From the NCBI GenBank assembly GCA_964581815.1, contig CAZORE010000017.1:1-64000 (forward strand): a stretch of DNA of 64,000 nucleotides, written 5' to 3'. The notes beneath the pieces are model-generated. The model made no database searches. It was not told the DNA's origin and worked only from the letters and a program-made list of their open reading frames with translations. The DNA comes from Trebonia sp964581815 (lineage in GTDB: Bacteria; Actinomycetota; Actinomycetes; Streptosporangiales; Streptosporangiaceae). This document shows positions 32,067 through 40,296 of the stretch, piece by piece. Made by a program: the position numbers and the translations under genes. Each line of letters starts with the position of its first letter. Position 1 is the stretch's first letter.

Positions 32067-32891
32067 GTGGTCCTTGACGCACCTGCGTTCCGCCGCAGCG
32101 ACTGGCCGCAGCCGGGCTCGCCTCCGCCGGCGACGCGCCCGGAGCAGGCGGCCGAGCAGCTCGCCGAGCTCGCGGCGGGCGCCGAGCCAGGCACCCGGCT
32201 TGGCACCAAGGACGAGCTGCGCGCGCTGTGCGGCGTGTCGGTGGGCACCTTCAACGAGGCGCTGCGGCTGGTCCAGTCGCGCGGCCTCGTCACGGTCCGC
32301 GCAGGCCGGGTAGGCGGGCTGTTCGCCAGCCGCCAGTCGCCGATTGTCCGGCTCGGTAACTCGGTGCTCGCCATCGACGAGGACGCCACGTCGGTCGCGG
32401 ACGCGGTGCGCATCCGCGACGCACTCGAGCCGCTGCTGGTGGCGGACGCGGCCCGCCACCGTTCGGCGGACGATAACGAGGAGCTGCGGGAGTGCCTGGC
32501 GCGGATGCGGGCCGCGGCGGACGCCCTGGACGGGATCGAGTTCGTCCACGCCAACTGGGCGCTGCACGCGCGCATCGCCGAGATCAGCCCGAGCGCGATG
32601 CTCCGCTCGTTCTACCTCAGCCTGCTCGAGATGATCGAGTCGCACACGCTGTTGGTGCGGCCAGACGCCGCCGAGCCGCTGCCCGAGTACCTGGACAACC
32701 GCTACCGGCTGCACGCGGACCTGGTCGCCGCGATCGAGGAACAGGACACCCAGCGCGCGCTCGACCTCCTCCTGGTCCACAACGCACCCGCGCCGGAAGC
32801 CACCACGACCGGGGCCACCACGACCGGGGCCATCACCACGATGGCCATGACGGCGCCCGCGCCGGCGGGCGGCCCGGGCGCGCGCGAGTGA
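32067..32891 (+). CDS. GntR-family (FadR-type) regulator
   Basis: The 274-residue protein has an N-terminal winged helix ('QAAEQLAELAAGAEPGTRLGTKDELRALCGVSVGTFNEALRLVQSRGLVTVRAGRVGGLFA', about aa 28-90) and a C-terminal all-helical FCD domain with metal ligands in 'VADAVRIRDALEPLLVADAARH' and 'HANWALHARIAEISP'. This is the FadR/VanR branch that senses organic acids. A Thr/Ala-rich tail ('ATTTGATTTGAITTMAMTAP') is appended. GTG at 32067 has GAGAGGAAA 7 nt upstream. It is divergent from the aromatic-degradation operon and flanked by two palindromic operators, so it is the probable repressor of that operon. Confidence 0.92.
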   Translation: MVLDAPAFRRSDWPQPGSPPPATRPEQAAEQLAELAAGAEPGTRLGTKDELRALCGVSVGTFNEALRLVQSRGLVTVRAGRVGGLFASRQSPIVRLGNSVLAIDEDATSVADAVRIRDALEPLLVADAARHRSADDNEELRECLARMRAAADALDGIEFVHANWALHARIAEISPSAMLRSFYLSLLEMIESHTLLVRPDAAEPLPEYLDNRYRLHADLVAAIEEQDTQRALDLLLVHNAPAPEATTTGATTTGAITTMAMTAPAPAGGPGARE

Positions 32892-32986
32892 GCGCGCAGT
32901 ACGTGAGGCCGGCCAGGTGGGCCACCACCCGCTGACCGGCGGCCGCCGCAGGCCGTGTCCGCGGGCAGGTCACCGCCCACGCCGGG

Positions 32987-33766
32987 TCAGAGGACCGGGC
33001 TGCTTCCTCCGTCGAGGTTGATGGCCGAGCCGGTCACGTAGGAGGAGCGATCCGACAGGAGGTAAGCCGCCAGGTCGGCGAACTCCCCGGGCCGGCCCAC
33101 CCGGCCTAGCGGGATGCTGGTGTTCTCGGCCATCTGGCGGTACAGCTCTTCTTCCGGCCGGCCGGCCGCGTCGGCCCGCCGCCGCCACTGGCCGCTCTCG
33201 ACCAGGCCGACGAGCACGGCGTTGACCCGGATGCCGTGGCCGCCGAGGTCCTTGGACGCGGCCTTGGTGATCGCCAGGCCGGCGGCACGAGAGGCGGTGG
33301 TCGGCAACGATCCGGCGCCGGCGGCCTTGGCGCCGATGTTGAGCACGTTGACGATGGCCCCGCCGCCGGCCGCGATCAGGTGCGGCACGGCCAGGCGGGT
33401 GCAGCGAACGGCCGCGAGCACCTTCAGGTCGAGGTCGGCGATCCAGTCATCGTCGGAGACCTGGTCGATCCGTCCCGCCGAGCTCTGCCCCGCGTTGTTC
33501 ACCAGGCCGTCGAGCCGGCCCCAACGGGAGACGGCCCCCGCAACGAATCGTTCAAGGTCAGCCGGGCGGGTGACATCGGCCTGCACCGCAAGGGCATCAC
33601 CCCCGGCGTCACGCAGCCGCTGCTCGGTGGCGGCCAGCCGCCCGGGATCACGCCCGCAGACCGCGACCCGGGCCCCCTCCTCGACGAGCCGGTCCGCCAG
33701 CGCCGCGCCCAGCCCGTCGGTCCCGCCGGTGATAAGCACGACCTTGCCACTCAGGTGCAGATCCAT
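32987..33766 (-). CDS. SDR-family protein lacking the classical Tyr-Lys active site
   Basis: This 259-residue Rossmann-fold protein has the NAD(P)-binding start 'GKVVLITGGTDGLGAALADRLVEEGARVAVCGRD', 'LVNNAGQSSAGRI' (N-N-A-G) and the C-terminal 'SSYVTGSAINLDGGSS'. Where SDRs have Y-x-x-x-K, this protein reads 'PTTASRAAGLAITKA': the Tyr position is Thr and the Lys position is Arg. The preceding Ser region is 'IVNVLNIGAKAAG', also unusual. The fold is therefore intact, but normal SDR catalysis is doubtful. I recall similar 'PTxxxRAAG' SDR-like sequences in other actinobacteria, so this looks like a subfamily. It converges with the GntR gene. Confidence 0.85.
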   Translation of the reverse strand: MDLHLSGKVVLITGGTDGLGAALADRLVEEGARVAVCGRDPGRLAATEQRLRDAGGDALAVQADVTRPADLERFVAGAVSRWGRLDGLVNNAGQSSAGRIDQVSDDDWIADLDLKVLAAVRCTRLAVPHLIAAGGGAIVNVLNIGAKAAGAGSLPTTASRAAGLAITKAASKDLGGHGIRVNAVLVGLVESGQWRRRADAAGRPEEELYRQMAENTSIPLGRVGRPGEFADLAAYLLSDRSSYVTGSAINLDGGSSPVL

Positions 33767-33851
33767 TGGACTATTGTGGCCCAGCCGCGCCGGCGAGCAG
33801 GCTCGGGTCGGCAGGCGGTAGCTCGGGCACGGCCCGGCACCTCCTGACGCC

Positions 33852-35012
33852 CTACACCCGCAGCGCGTACAGCGTATAGCCGGGAGTGGCGGCATACCGG
33901 GCGACATACAGGGTGTCGCCGCTGGCCGCGAGGCTCGTGACCGGGCCGTCGACCGGGTAGCTCCACAGCTGCTGGCCGGTCCGGGCCGAGAATGCCTGGA
34001 CCGAGTTCAGGTAGCCGACGTAGACAGTGCCGCCGGCGACGACCGGTGCGCTCGGATACTGCCCTCCGGTCGTGTGCTTCCAGCGCAGCGTGCCGGTCAG
34101 CGCGTCAACCGCAAGCAACCCGCCATTGGCCAGGTCGAGGGCGAACACCAGCCCGTCAGCCGAGGCGATGCGCGCCAGCACCGCACCGACGTCCCGCTGC
34201 CACAAGATCCGGCCGTCAGCGGCGTTCAGCCCGAACATCAGGGGTGGTGTCCGCTGGAACGGGATCAGGTAGTCCCAGCACCCGGCCACCACTCCCTCGG
34301 TCACGGTGAGCGCACCAATGGGCGCGCCGACCATGGCACTCCACCGGCGGGCCCCGGTAGCGCCGTCCAGCGCCACAACCTGACCTGACGTTGACTGCGG
34401 TCCCAGCGCCGAGCCGGCGTACACGGTGCCGCCGGCGACGGCCATCGCCGTGGCCATCGGCGGGAGCCTGCTCATCCACGTGCGCGCTCCGGTCCGCCCG
34501 TCCAGCGCGAGCACCACCTCGTCGCGGGAGACGTCGTGGCTTCCGGGCAGCCCGATCAGCGCGTAGACGGCATTGTCGGCGAAGGTCAGCCACGGGCCGG
34601 CGCCGTTGTTGGGATTGCCTACATCAGCCGGAGCAGTCCACCGCAGGTGACCGGTGGCCGCACTGAGCGCGGTGATGTTATCGGCCCCGTTGGCATTGGT
34701 CCCACTGCAGAGCACCATGCCGCCGCCCGCCGCGAAGGCGACGGCGCGCGGCTTGACGTCGCTGCCGATGCTCCAGCGGGGCTTCCCCGTGGCCGCGTCG
34801 AGCGCCTCGGTGCCGAGGGACAACGTGTCTCCGGACACGACGAGCGAATCTACGCCGACCTGACGGCGCCACAGCAGTTCCGGCGACCCGGACGCTCCCG
34901 CCCCGCTGCCGGCCTGGAGCGAGCCGCACGCGCTGGCCAGCAGCCCGCCCGCCAGCGCACCGCCGAGCCGGGTGAGCGCCGCCCGCCGCGTTACCTTCGC
35001 GCCAGCTTCCAC
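33852..35012 (-). CDS. Tat/lipoprotein-type PQQ-like beta-propeller
   Basis: This 386-residue exported protein begins with a twin-arginine-like signal ('KVTRRAALTRLGGALAGGLLASAC') that ends in a lipobox (L-A-S-A-C), so it is predicted to be an outer-face lipoprotein. The rest consists of repeated PQQ-type propeller blades: 'LWRRQVGVDSLVVSGDTLSLGTEALDAATGKPRW', 'LSAATGHLRWTAPADVG', 'LDGRTGARTWMSRLPP', 'LDGATGARRWSAMVG', 'LNAADGRILWQRDVG', 'VDALTGTLRWKHTTG' and 'FSARTGQQLWSYPVDG'. Each has the x-D/A-x-x-T-G-x-x-x-W signature. It may be a sensor or scaffold; no PQQ-enzyme residues are evident. GTG at 35012 has GGAGGAGG upstream. It may be co-transcribed with the lipoprotein gene at 35060. Confidence 0.88.
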   Translation of the reverse strand: MEAGAKVTRRAALTRLGGALAGGLLASACGSLQAGSGAGASGSPELLWRRQVGVDSLVVSGDTLSLGTEALDAATGKPRWSIGSDVKPRAVAFAAGGGMVLCSGTNANGADNITALSAATGHLRWTAPADVGNPNNGAGPWLTFADNAVYALIGLPGSHDVSRDEVVLALDGRTGARTWMSRLPPMATAMAVAGGTVYAGSALGPQSTSGQVVALDGATGARRWSAMVGAPIGALTVTEGVVAGCWDYLIPFQRTPPLMFGLNAADGRILWQRDVGAVLARIASADGLVFALDLANGGLLAVDALTGTLRWKHTTGGQYPSAPVVAGGTVYVGYLNSVQAFSARTGQQLWSYPVDGPVTSLAASGDTLYVARYAATPGYTLYALRV

Positions 35013-35059
35013 CGGGACCTCCTCCGCGTCTGCTGTCCAGCGCACCCGTGTCACCGCGG

Positions 35060-36298
35060 TTACCAGGCGATGGACGGCTCGATGATGCTGGCCTGGTTCG
35101 GGCGGCGGACCAGGCCTTTCCATGGAAGCTGCTGCAGCGTGCCGTCGGCGTTGCGCAGGAACAGCTGCGCCCCCTGGTTGCCCGTGCTCATCCCGCTCGC
35201 GATGACGAGCGTGCCGTGCGGGCTAACCCACAGGATGCGGGGGAAGTCGGTGCTGGACAGCGCGCAGCAGATCGTGTGCTTGTTCCAGGCCGCGGTCAGC
35301 GTGCCGGTCCGGGCGGAGAACACCCACAGTCCCACCTCGGTCGCGCCCCCGGCGTTCGCGGGGTAGGTGGCGGCCCCCGGGCAGAGGACCTTCTGCCCGT
35401 CGCTGGTGGCGACCGGAGCGCCGTAACAGGCGTCGGGCGTGCCTGACTTCGCCTGCTGCGCCGGGAAGGACAGGGTGACGGTCCGGCTCGCTTCCGCCAG
35501 CGAACTGCTCGCCGCCCCCGTGTTCAGGTAGCTCACCGCGACGGTGCGGTCGGCCTTCGCGTCCCCGGTCCCGGTCCCGATCCCGACCGCGAGCGTCTTG
35601 TCATCGCTGAGCCAGGTCAGCGAGAAGCCCCACGTGAACGGCGTGGGCGTGGGGCTCACCCGGCCCGACCAGGTCCTGGCCGGCGCGTCGCCGGTTACCG
35701 GGTAGACGCTGACCTGGTAGGTGTCTGCCTGCGTGACGGCCACCGCGAGGCGCTTCCCGTCGGGGGACACGGTGGCGGCGGCGAGCTGCCTGACGCCCGA
35801 ACGGACGGCGGTCCCGTCGATGAGCTGGCTGGCCGGCATCGGCGCGGCCGGCAGCGGCGTCAGCATGTCCTCGGTGAACGGGTTACCGTCCATCGTCGTG
35901 GCCTCCATGGTCGCCAGGTACAGCTTGGCCGGCTGAGCGCTGTTGTCGTCATTCACCGGGTCCCAGCGCTGCGCGCCGGCGATCCACCAGTTCGGCTTCC
36001 CGGTACCGGCCACGAAGCCGATCGACTGATACGGCGGCAGGGCCCGCAGCGCGGCGGACTCCTCGCCGGTCGCGGTGGACCGGATCGACACGTTCAGCGG
36101 GCTGTCGTAGGCCGGGGGCTGGATCGCAATCGTCTCGGCGTAGTAGGGCGGCACCGTGTCTGACGTCGCGGCGCGGCCGGAGGCGCCGGCGCCGCAGCCA
36201 GACAGCGCGACGGCCAGCGTCAGGGCCGGGACCGCGAGCAGCGCGACCGTGGGGCTCAGCGGGAGGCGCGGCCGCGCCGCTTGCGGAGGCATGTGCAC
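35060..36298 (-). CDS. Predicted lipoprotein with propeller-like repeats
   Basis: This 412-residue protein starts with a signal peptide 'LSPTVALLAVPALTLAVALSGCGAGASG' and lipobox L-S-G-C, so it is probably membrane-anchored outside the cell. The mature part contains WD40/propeller-like stretches such as 'AAATVSPDGKRLAVAVTQADTYQVSVYPV', 'GFSLTWLSDDKTLAVGIGTGTG' and 'PRILWVSPHGTLVIASGMSTGNQGAQLFLRNADG'. Its ending resembles that of the membrane propeller protein at 48652 ('ILWVSPHGTLV' against 'VLWISPSGDAIV'), which suggests they are distant relatives. Function unknown. The start is GTG 36298 or ATG 36292; neither has a clear ribosome site. Confidence 0.78.
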   Translation of the reverse strand: MHMPPQAARPRLPLSPTVALLAVPALTLAVALSGCGAGASGRAATSDTVPPYYAETIAIQPPAYDSPLNVSIRSTATGEESAALRALPPYQSIGFVAGTGKPNWWIAGAQRWDPVNDDNSAQPAKLYLATMEATTMDGNPFTEDMLTPLPAAPMPASQLIDGTAVRSGVRQLAAATVSPDGKRLAVAVTQADTYQVSVYPVTGDAPARTWSGRVSPTPTPFTWGFSLTWLSDDKTLAVGIGTGTGDAKADRTVAVSYLNTGAASSSLAEASRTVTLSFPAQQAKSGTPDACYGAPVATSDGQKVLCPGAATYPANAGGATEVGLWVFSARTGTLTAAWNKHTICCALSSTDFPRILWVSPHGTLVIASGMSTGNQGAQLFLRNADGTLQQLPWKGLVRRPNQASIIEPSIAW

Positions 36299-36362
36299 AC
36301 TAATGAGACGCCGTACCTCGGGTTCAGGTTCCGCGGCGGGTCGCGGCGAGAGAGGAAGGGAC

Positions 36363-37493
36363 GTGGCTGTGCGGGCGGTGGTGGTCGGCGGCGGGATCGG
36401 CGGGGTCGCGGCGGCGGTGGCGCTGTCGCGGGCCGGGATCGACGTCCAGGTGCATGAGCAGGCGCAACAGCTGGCCGAGGTCGGCGCGGGCGTGTCGCTG
36501 GCGCCGAACGGCCTGCGGATGCTGGAGCGGCTCGGCGCCGGGGACGGGGTCAGGCGGACGGGCGCGCGGTACGCCGCGGCTGAGTTGCGGCTCTGGGACG
36601 GGCGGGCGGTGGCGCATGAGCCGTATCAGTTCACCCTGGCCGGGCAGAACGTCGGGATCCACCGGGCCGACTTGCTTGGGCTGCTGACCGCGCAGCTGCC
36701 GCCTGGCTCGGTGCGGACCGGGTGCCGGTGCACCGGTTTCCGTCAGGACGGCGGCAGCGCCACGGCCGTCTTCGCCGACGGGACCACCGCCACGGCCGAT
36801 GTGGTGATCGGCGCGGACGGCATTCACTCCGTGCTGCAGGGCTTCGTGGTGGCCCCGGCTGAGCCCGTGTTCTCCGGGGTGGTGGCCTACCGCGGCCTGG
36901 TACCGCGCCCGGAAGAGTACCCGGGCGGCACGATGCGGATGTGGGTGGGCGAGGGCAAGCACTTCCTGGTATTCCCGGTGCGCGCCGGGCAGCTGCTGAA
37001 CTACGTCGGATTCGTCTCCTCGGATACCGCGGTGCGCGAGTCGTGGTCCGCGCCCGGTGACCCGGTGGCGCTGGCCGCGCACTTCGCCGGCTGGGATCCG
37101 GTTATCGGGAAGGTCATCGCCGCGATCAGCGGGCCGGGCGGCAGCGGTTTCCAATGGGGAATGTACGACCGCACGCCGCTGCCCAGATGGAGCAGCGGGC
37201 GGCTGACGCTGCTCGGCGACGCGGCGCACCCGATGCTGCCGCACCTCGGCCAGGGCGTGAACCAGGCCCTGGAGGACGCGGTGGCGCTGGCTACGCTGCT
37301 GGGGGCCGTCCCGGGTCCGGGCGTCCCGCAGGCGCTGGCCGTGTATGAAGCGCTCCGCCGCGACCGGACGGCGCGGGTTCAGCTGGGCTCACGGCGCCAA
37401 GGCGCCGGCTGGGACAGCTCCGGCCGCCAGCTGGTCGACCGGCGCTGGATCTACGAGTACGACGCGTGGGCCGAGGCCGTCGCGCTGACCTGA
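36363..37493 (+). CDS. FAD-dependent aromatic hydroxylase (salicylate / 3-hydroxybenzoate hydroxylase-like)
   Basis: This 376-residue group-A flavoprotein monooxygenase has the FAD-binding GxGxxG in 'AVVVGGGIGGVAAAVALSRAGIDVQVHEQ', 'EVGAGVSLAPNGLRMLERLG' (an UbiH/salicylate hydroxylase signature), the DG motif in 'ADVVIGADGIHSVL', and the GD motif 'LTLLGDAAHPMLPHLGQGVNQALEDAVAL'. It uses NAD(P)H and O2 to hydroxylate a phenol or benzoate. GTG at 36363 has AGAGGAAGGGA just upstream. It heads an operon with the acetamidase/formamidase and an SDR, which suggests a catabolic path for an amide- or nitrogen-containing aromatic compound. Confidence 0.88.
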   Translation: MAVRAVVVGGGIGGVAAAVALSRAGIDVQVHEQAQQLAEVGAGVSLAPNGLRMLERLGAGDGVRRTGARYAAAELRLWDGRAVAHEPYQFTLAGQNVGIHRADLLGLLTAQLPPGSVRTGCRCTGFRQDGGSATAVFADGTTATADVVIGADGIHSVLQGFVVAPAEPVFSGVVAYRGLVPRPEEYPGGTMRMWVGEGKHFLVFPVRAGQLLNYVGFVSSDTAVRESWSAPGDPVALAAHFAGWDPVIGKVIAAISGPGGSGFQWGMYDRTPLPRWSSGRLTLLGDAAHPMLPHLGQGVNQALEDAVALATLLGAVPGPGVPQALAVYEALRRDRTARVQLGSRRQGAGWDSSGRQLVDRRWIYEYDAWAEAVALT

Positions 37494-37554
37494 GCGGGCG
37501 GCCGGGCTACGATTGGCGCTGACCGCCGCGTTGGCCCGAGTGAAGGGCGTGGGC

Positions 37555-38553
37555 ATGGAGATCGTCGAGTTCCATCCAGAGCCGTCGCAGTACGCGTTCA
37601 CGTTCGGCGGCGCCCCGCCAGTGCGGAAGGTGCGGCCCGGGTCGGTGCTTCAGCTGTGGACGGATGACGCGTTCTGCGGTTCGCTCCGGTCGGTGGCGGA
37701 CCTGCCGAGCGCGAAGCTGACGATGCCGTTCGTCAACCCGCAGACCGGTCCCTTCTACGTGGAAGGCGCGGAACCCGGCGACACGCTTGCGCTGCACCTG
37801 GCGTCGCTGACGCCGGCCAGGACGTTCGGCGCGTCGGCCACGATCCCGTTCTTCGGCGGGCTTACCTCGACCGACCGGACGGCGACACTGCAGGATCCGC
37901 TGCCCGAGCGGACCTGGATCTACGAGGTGGACAGCACCAAGTGGACGGTGGCGTTCGCGGCCTCGTCGGGTGACTTCCGGCTGGACCTGCCGATGAACCC
38001 GATGCTCGGCACGGTGGGCGTCGCGCCGGCCGGGCTTGAGGTGCGTTCCTCGCTGGTACCAGACTCCTTCGGCGGGAACATGGACACCCCGGAGATGCGG
38101 GCCGGGACCACCTGCTACCTCAGGGTCAACGTCGAGGGCGCGCTCTTCTCCGTGGGCGACGGCCACTACCGGCAAGGCGAGGGGGAAGCGTGCGGCACCG
38201 CGGTCGAGGGAGCGATGAACGTCACGCTGATCGTGGACCTGATCAAGGGCAGCGGCCCGGCCTGGCCGCGCCTGGAGTCCGATTCACACCTGATGGTCGT
38301 CGGGTCGTCGCGCCCCCTGGAGGACGCGTGGCGGATCAGCCAGGTGGAGATGACCGCCTGGATACAGGACTTGTACAGGCTCGACAAGCTGGACGCTTAC
38401 CAGCTCCTGTCGCAAGTCGGCGAGGCCCCGCTGGCGAACGTGGTGGACGTCAACTACAGCGCCCTGGCCAAGGTGCCCAAGGCGCTCGTGCCCGGCGGTG
38501 ACGTGTACGGCGGGATGCACCGGCACCTGCGCGAGATCGCCGCCGGACTCTGA
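37555..38553 (+). CDS. Acetamidase/formamidase family protein
   Basis: The 332-residue protein belongs to the FmdA/AmdA family, zinc-type amidases that hydrolyse formamide or acetamide. Conserved stretches are 'RVRPGSVLQLWTDDAF'-like strand 1 (here 'KVRPGSVLQLWTDDAFCG'), 'NPQTGPFYVEGAEPGDTLALHL', 'LPMNPMLGTVGVAP', 'SFGGNMDTPEMRAGTTCYLRVNVEGALFSVGDGHYRQGEGEACGTAVEGAMNVTL' and the C-terminal 'VVDVNYSALAKVPKALV'. The G-N-M-D and G-D-x-H-x-x-x-G-E-x-E/A blocks hold the metal and catalytic residues. ATG at 37555 has AAGGG 8 nt upstream. It lies between the hydroxylase and the SDR in one operon; formamide release from an N-heterocycle is one possible role. Confidence 0.9.
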   Translation: MEIVEFHPEPSQYAFTFGGAPPVRKVRPGSVLQLWTDDAFCGSLRSVADLPSAKLTMPFVNPQTGPFYVEGAEPGDTLALHLASLTPARTFGASATIPFFGGLTSTDRTATLQDPLPERTWIYEVDSTKWTVAFAASSGDFRLDLPMNPMLGTVGVAPAGLEVRSSLVPDSFGGNMDTPEMRAGTTCYLRVNVEGALFSVGDGHYRQGEGEACGTAVEGAMNVTLIVDLIKGSGPAWPRLESDSHLMVVGSSRPLEDAWRISQVEMTAWIQDLYRLDKLDAYQLLSQVGEAPLANVVDVNYSALAKVPKALVPGGDVYGGMHRHLREIAAGL

Positions 38554-38572
38554 GGGACTGAGGAGACACTTA

Positions 38573-39331
38573 ATGGACCTTGGCCTGAACGGGCTCCGCG
38601 CCCTGGTGACGGGCGGAACCCGGGGAATCGGCCGGGCGGTGGTCGAGGCACTGGCCGCGGAGGGAGCCTCGGTGGCGTTCTGCGCGCGGACGCCAGGCGA
38701 TGCCACGGCGGCACCGGTCCAGGTGGAACCCGGCGGCATGGTGCTCGGCTACGTGGCGGACGTCGGGGACCAGGCGGCGCTGCGGGAATGGGTCACGACC
38801 GCGGCCGAGGCACTCGGCGGCGTGGACATCGTGGTGGCCAACGTCAGCGCGCTGGCCATCCCCGACTCCGCGGAGAACTGGCAGCGGGCGTTCGAGGTCG
38901 ACATGATGGGCACCGTCGGCCTGGTGCAGGCCGCGATGCCGTACCTGGAACGGTCGCCGTCGGCGTCGATCGTGACGATCGCCAGCGTCTCCGGCCGGGA
39001 GATCGACTTCGCCGCCGGGCCTTACGGCACGTTCAAGGCCGCGATCATCCACTACACGCAGGGCCTGGCCTTCCAGCTGGCACCCAAGGGCATCCGCGCC
39101 AACTCGCTGTCGCCGGGCAACACCTACTTCCCCGGCGGGGTCTGGGAGAACATCGAGCAGGACAACCCGTCGCTGTTCGCCACCGCGCTCGGACTCAACC
39201 CGACCGGGCGGATGGCCAGCCCGCAGGAGATAGCCCGCGGCGTGGCCTTTCTCGCCAGCCCCGCCGCCAGCTTCATCACCGGCGCCAACCTCCTCGTGGA
39301 CGGCGCGCTCACCCGCGGCGTCCAGTTCTGA
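38573..39331 (+). CDS. SDR-family oxidoreductase
   Basis: This 252-residue classical short-chain dehydrogenase has the cofactor loop 'ALVTGGTRGIGRAVVEALAAEGASVAFCAR' (Arg at the end of strand 2 favours NADP), 'VDIVVANVSALAI' (a variant of N-N-A-G), catalytic Ser in 'SIVTIASVSGRE', and Tyr/Lys in 'GPYGTFKAAIIHYTQ'. The end reads 'SFITGANLLVDGALTRGVQF'. ATG at 38573 has GAGGAG 8-9 nt upstream, 19 bp after the amidase stop. As last gene of the hydroxylase-amidase-SDR operon it probably reduces or oxidises an intermediate of the same pathway. Confidence 0.92.
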   Translation: MDLGLNGLRALVTGGTRGIGRAVVEALAAEGASVAFCARTPGDATAAPVQVEPGGMVLGYVADVGDQAALREWVTTAAEALGGVDIVVANVSALAIPDSAENWQRAFEVDMMGTVGLVQAAMPYLERSPSASIVTIASVSGREIDFAAGPYGTFKAAIIHYTQGLAFQLAPKGIRANSLSPGNTYFPGGVWENIEQDNPSLFATALGLNPTGRMASPQEIARGVAFLASPAASFITGANLLVDGALTRGVQF

Positions 39332-39393
39332 ATCCATCAGCGTCCGAACGGGTGCAGGCGATGCCCGCCACCACGCTTGCCGAGCGTGGCGGC

Positions 39394-40296
39394 TCAGGCA
39401 AGCAGTACCGTCAGCGCCTCTGGAAGCACTTCGACGACGGCGGGCGGCTGCGCCAGTCCGGGCAGGCGGCCGACCGCCTCGCCGTCACCGCCCATCGAGA
39501 CCTGCGGTGACGCCGTCACCTCCACCCGCCGGCCGCGCCGCACGTGCACGCCGGGCAGGTCCACGTGAGCGCCCTGGTAGACCTTCGGCAGGGACCGCAT
39601 CAGCGTGCGCCGTGACTCCGCTTCGATGATCACCACGTCGAGCAGCCCGTCGTCGACGACGGCGCCGGGGGCGATCTTCATGCCGTTGCCGTAGAACGCC
39701 GAGTTCGCGACGACGACGGATGACCCGACGTACTCCACGGCGTCACCGTCGACCGCCACCCGGAAGCGGGCCGGCCGGTACGTCGCGATCGCGTGCAGCG
39801 CGGCGTACGGGTACTGCAGCCTGACCGGCAGCCACCGGACCGCGTTAACGATCTCCCCGGCCCGTGCGTCAAGCCCGCTGTAGGCCGAGCCCGCGATCAC
39901 GCGGGGCTCGCAGCCGGGGATCGTTACCTGGAGCAGGTCCACCGTCTTCGGCGAGCCGGACAGGAGCACCTGCGCCGCGGCCGCGGGTGCCGAGGGCAGC
40001 CCGAGCATCCGGGCGAAATCGTTGCCCCGCCCCGCCGGGACGATGCCGAGCGTGCCGCCCCGTGCGGCCACCCGTCCGGCGACCGAGGAGAGCGTGCCGT
40101 CGCCGCCCACCAGCACGATGACATCGCCGCGGGCGACGGCGCGGTCGACCAGGTCGTGCGTCCCGCGCACGCCTGGCGTCAGGGTCACCGTCACGTCATG
40201 CCCCGCATCGCGCAGGGCCCGCGCGACCGGCTCCGCCGCCACGGCACCCGAGCCGCCGCCACAGACCGGGTTGACCAGCAGCGTGTAAGCCGTCAC
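39394..40296 (-). CDS. DagK-type lipid kinase
   Basis: This 300-residue ATP-dependent lipid kinase (diacylglycerol kinase catalytic fold) carries the N-terminal 'YTLLVNPVCGGGSGAVAAEPVARALRDAGHDVTVTLT', the nucleotide signature 'VIVLVGGDGTLSSVAGRV' (G-G-D-G-T), 'LGIVPAGRGNDFARMLGLP' (P-x-G-x-x-N-D), and the C-terminal beta domain including 'VDDGLLDVVIIEAESRRTLM'. GTG at 40296 overlaps the stop of the FAD oxidase gene by 4 bp (GTGA), so the two are translationally coupled. The M. tuberculosis counterpart, as I recall Rv2252 next to Rv2251, phosphorylates diacylglycerol for phosphatidylinositol mannoside supply; the same role is inferred here. Confidence 0.93.
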   Translation of the reverse strand: MTAYTLLVNPVCGGGSGAVAAEPVARALRDAGHDVTVTLTPGVRGTHDLVDRAVARGDVIVLVGGDGTLSSVAGRVAARGGTLGIVPAGRGNDFARMLGLPSAPAAAAQVLLSGSPKTVDLLQVTIPGCEPRVIAGSAYSGLDARAGEIVNAVRWLPVRLQYPYAALHAIATYRPARFRVAVDGDAVEYVGSSVVVANSAFYGNGMKIAPGAVVDDGLLDVVIIEAESRRTLMRSLPKVYQGAHVDLPGVHVRRGRRVEVTASPQVSMGGDGEAVGRLPGLAQPPAVVEVLPEALTVLLA

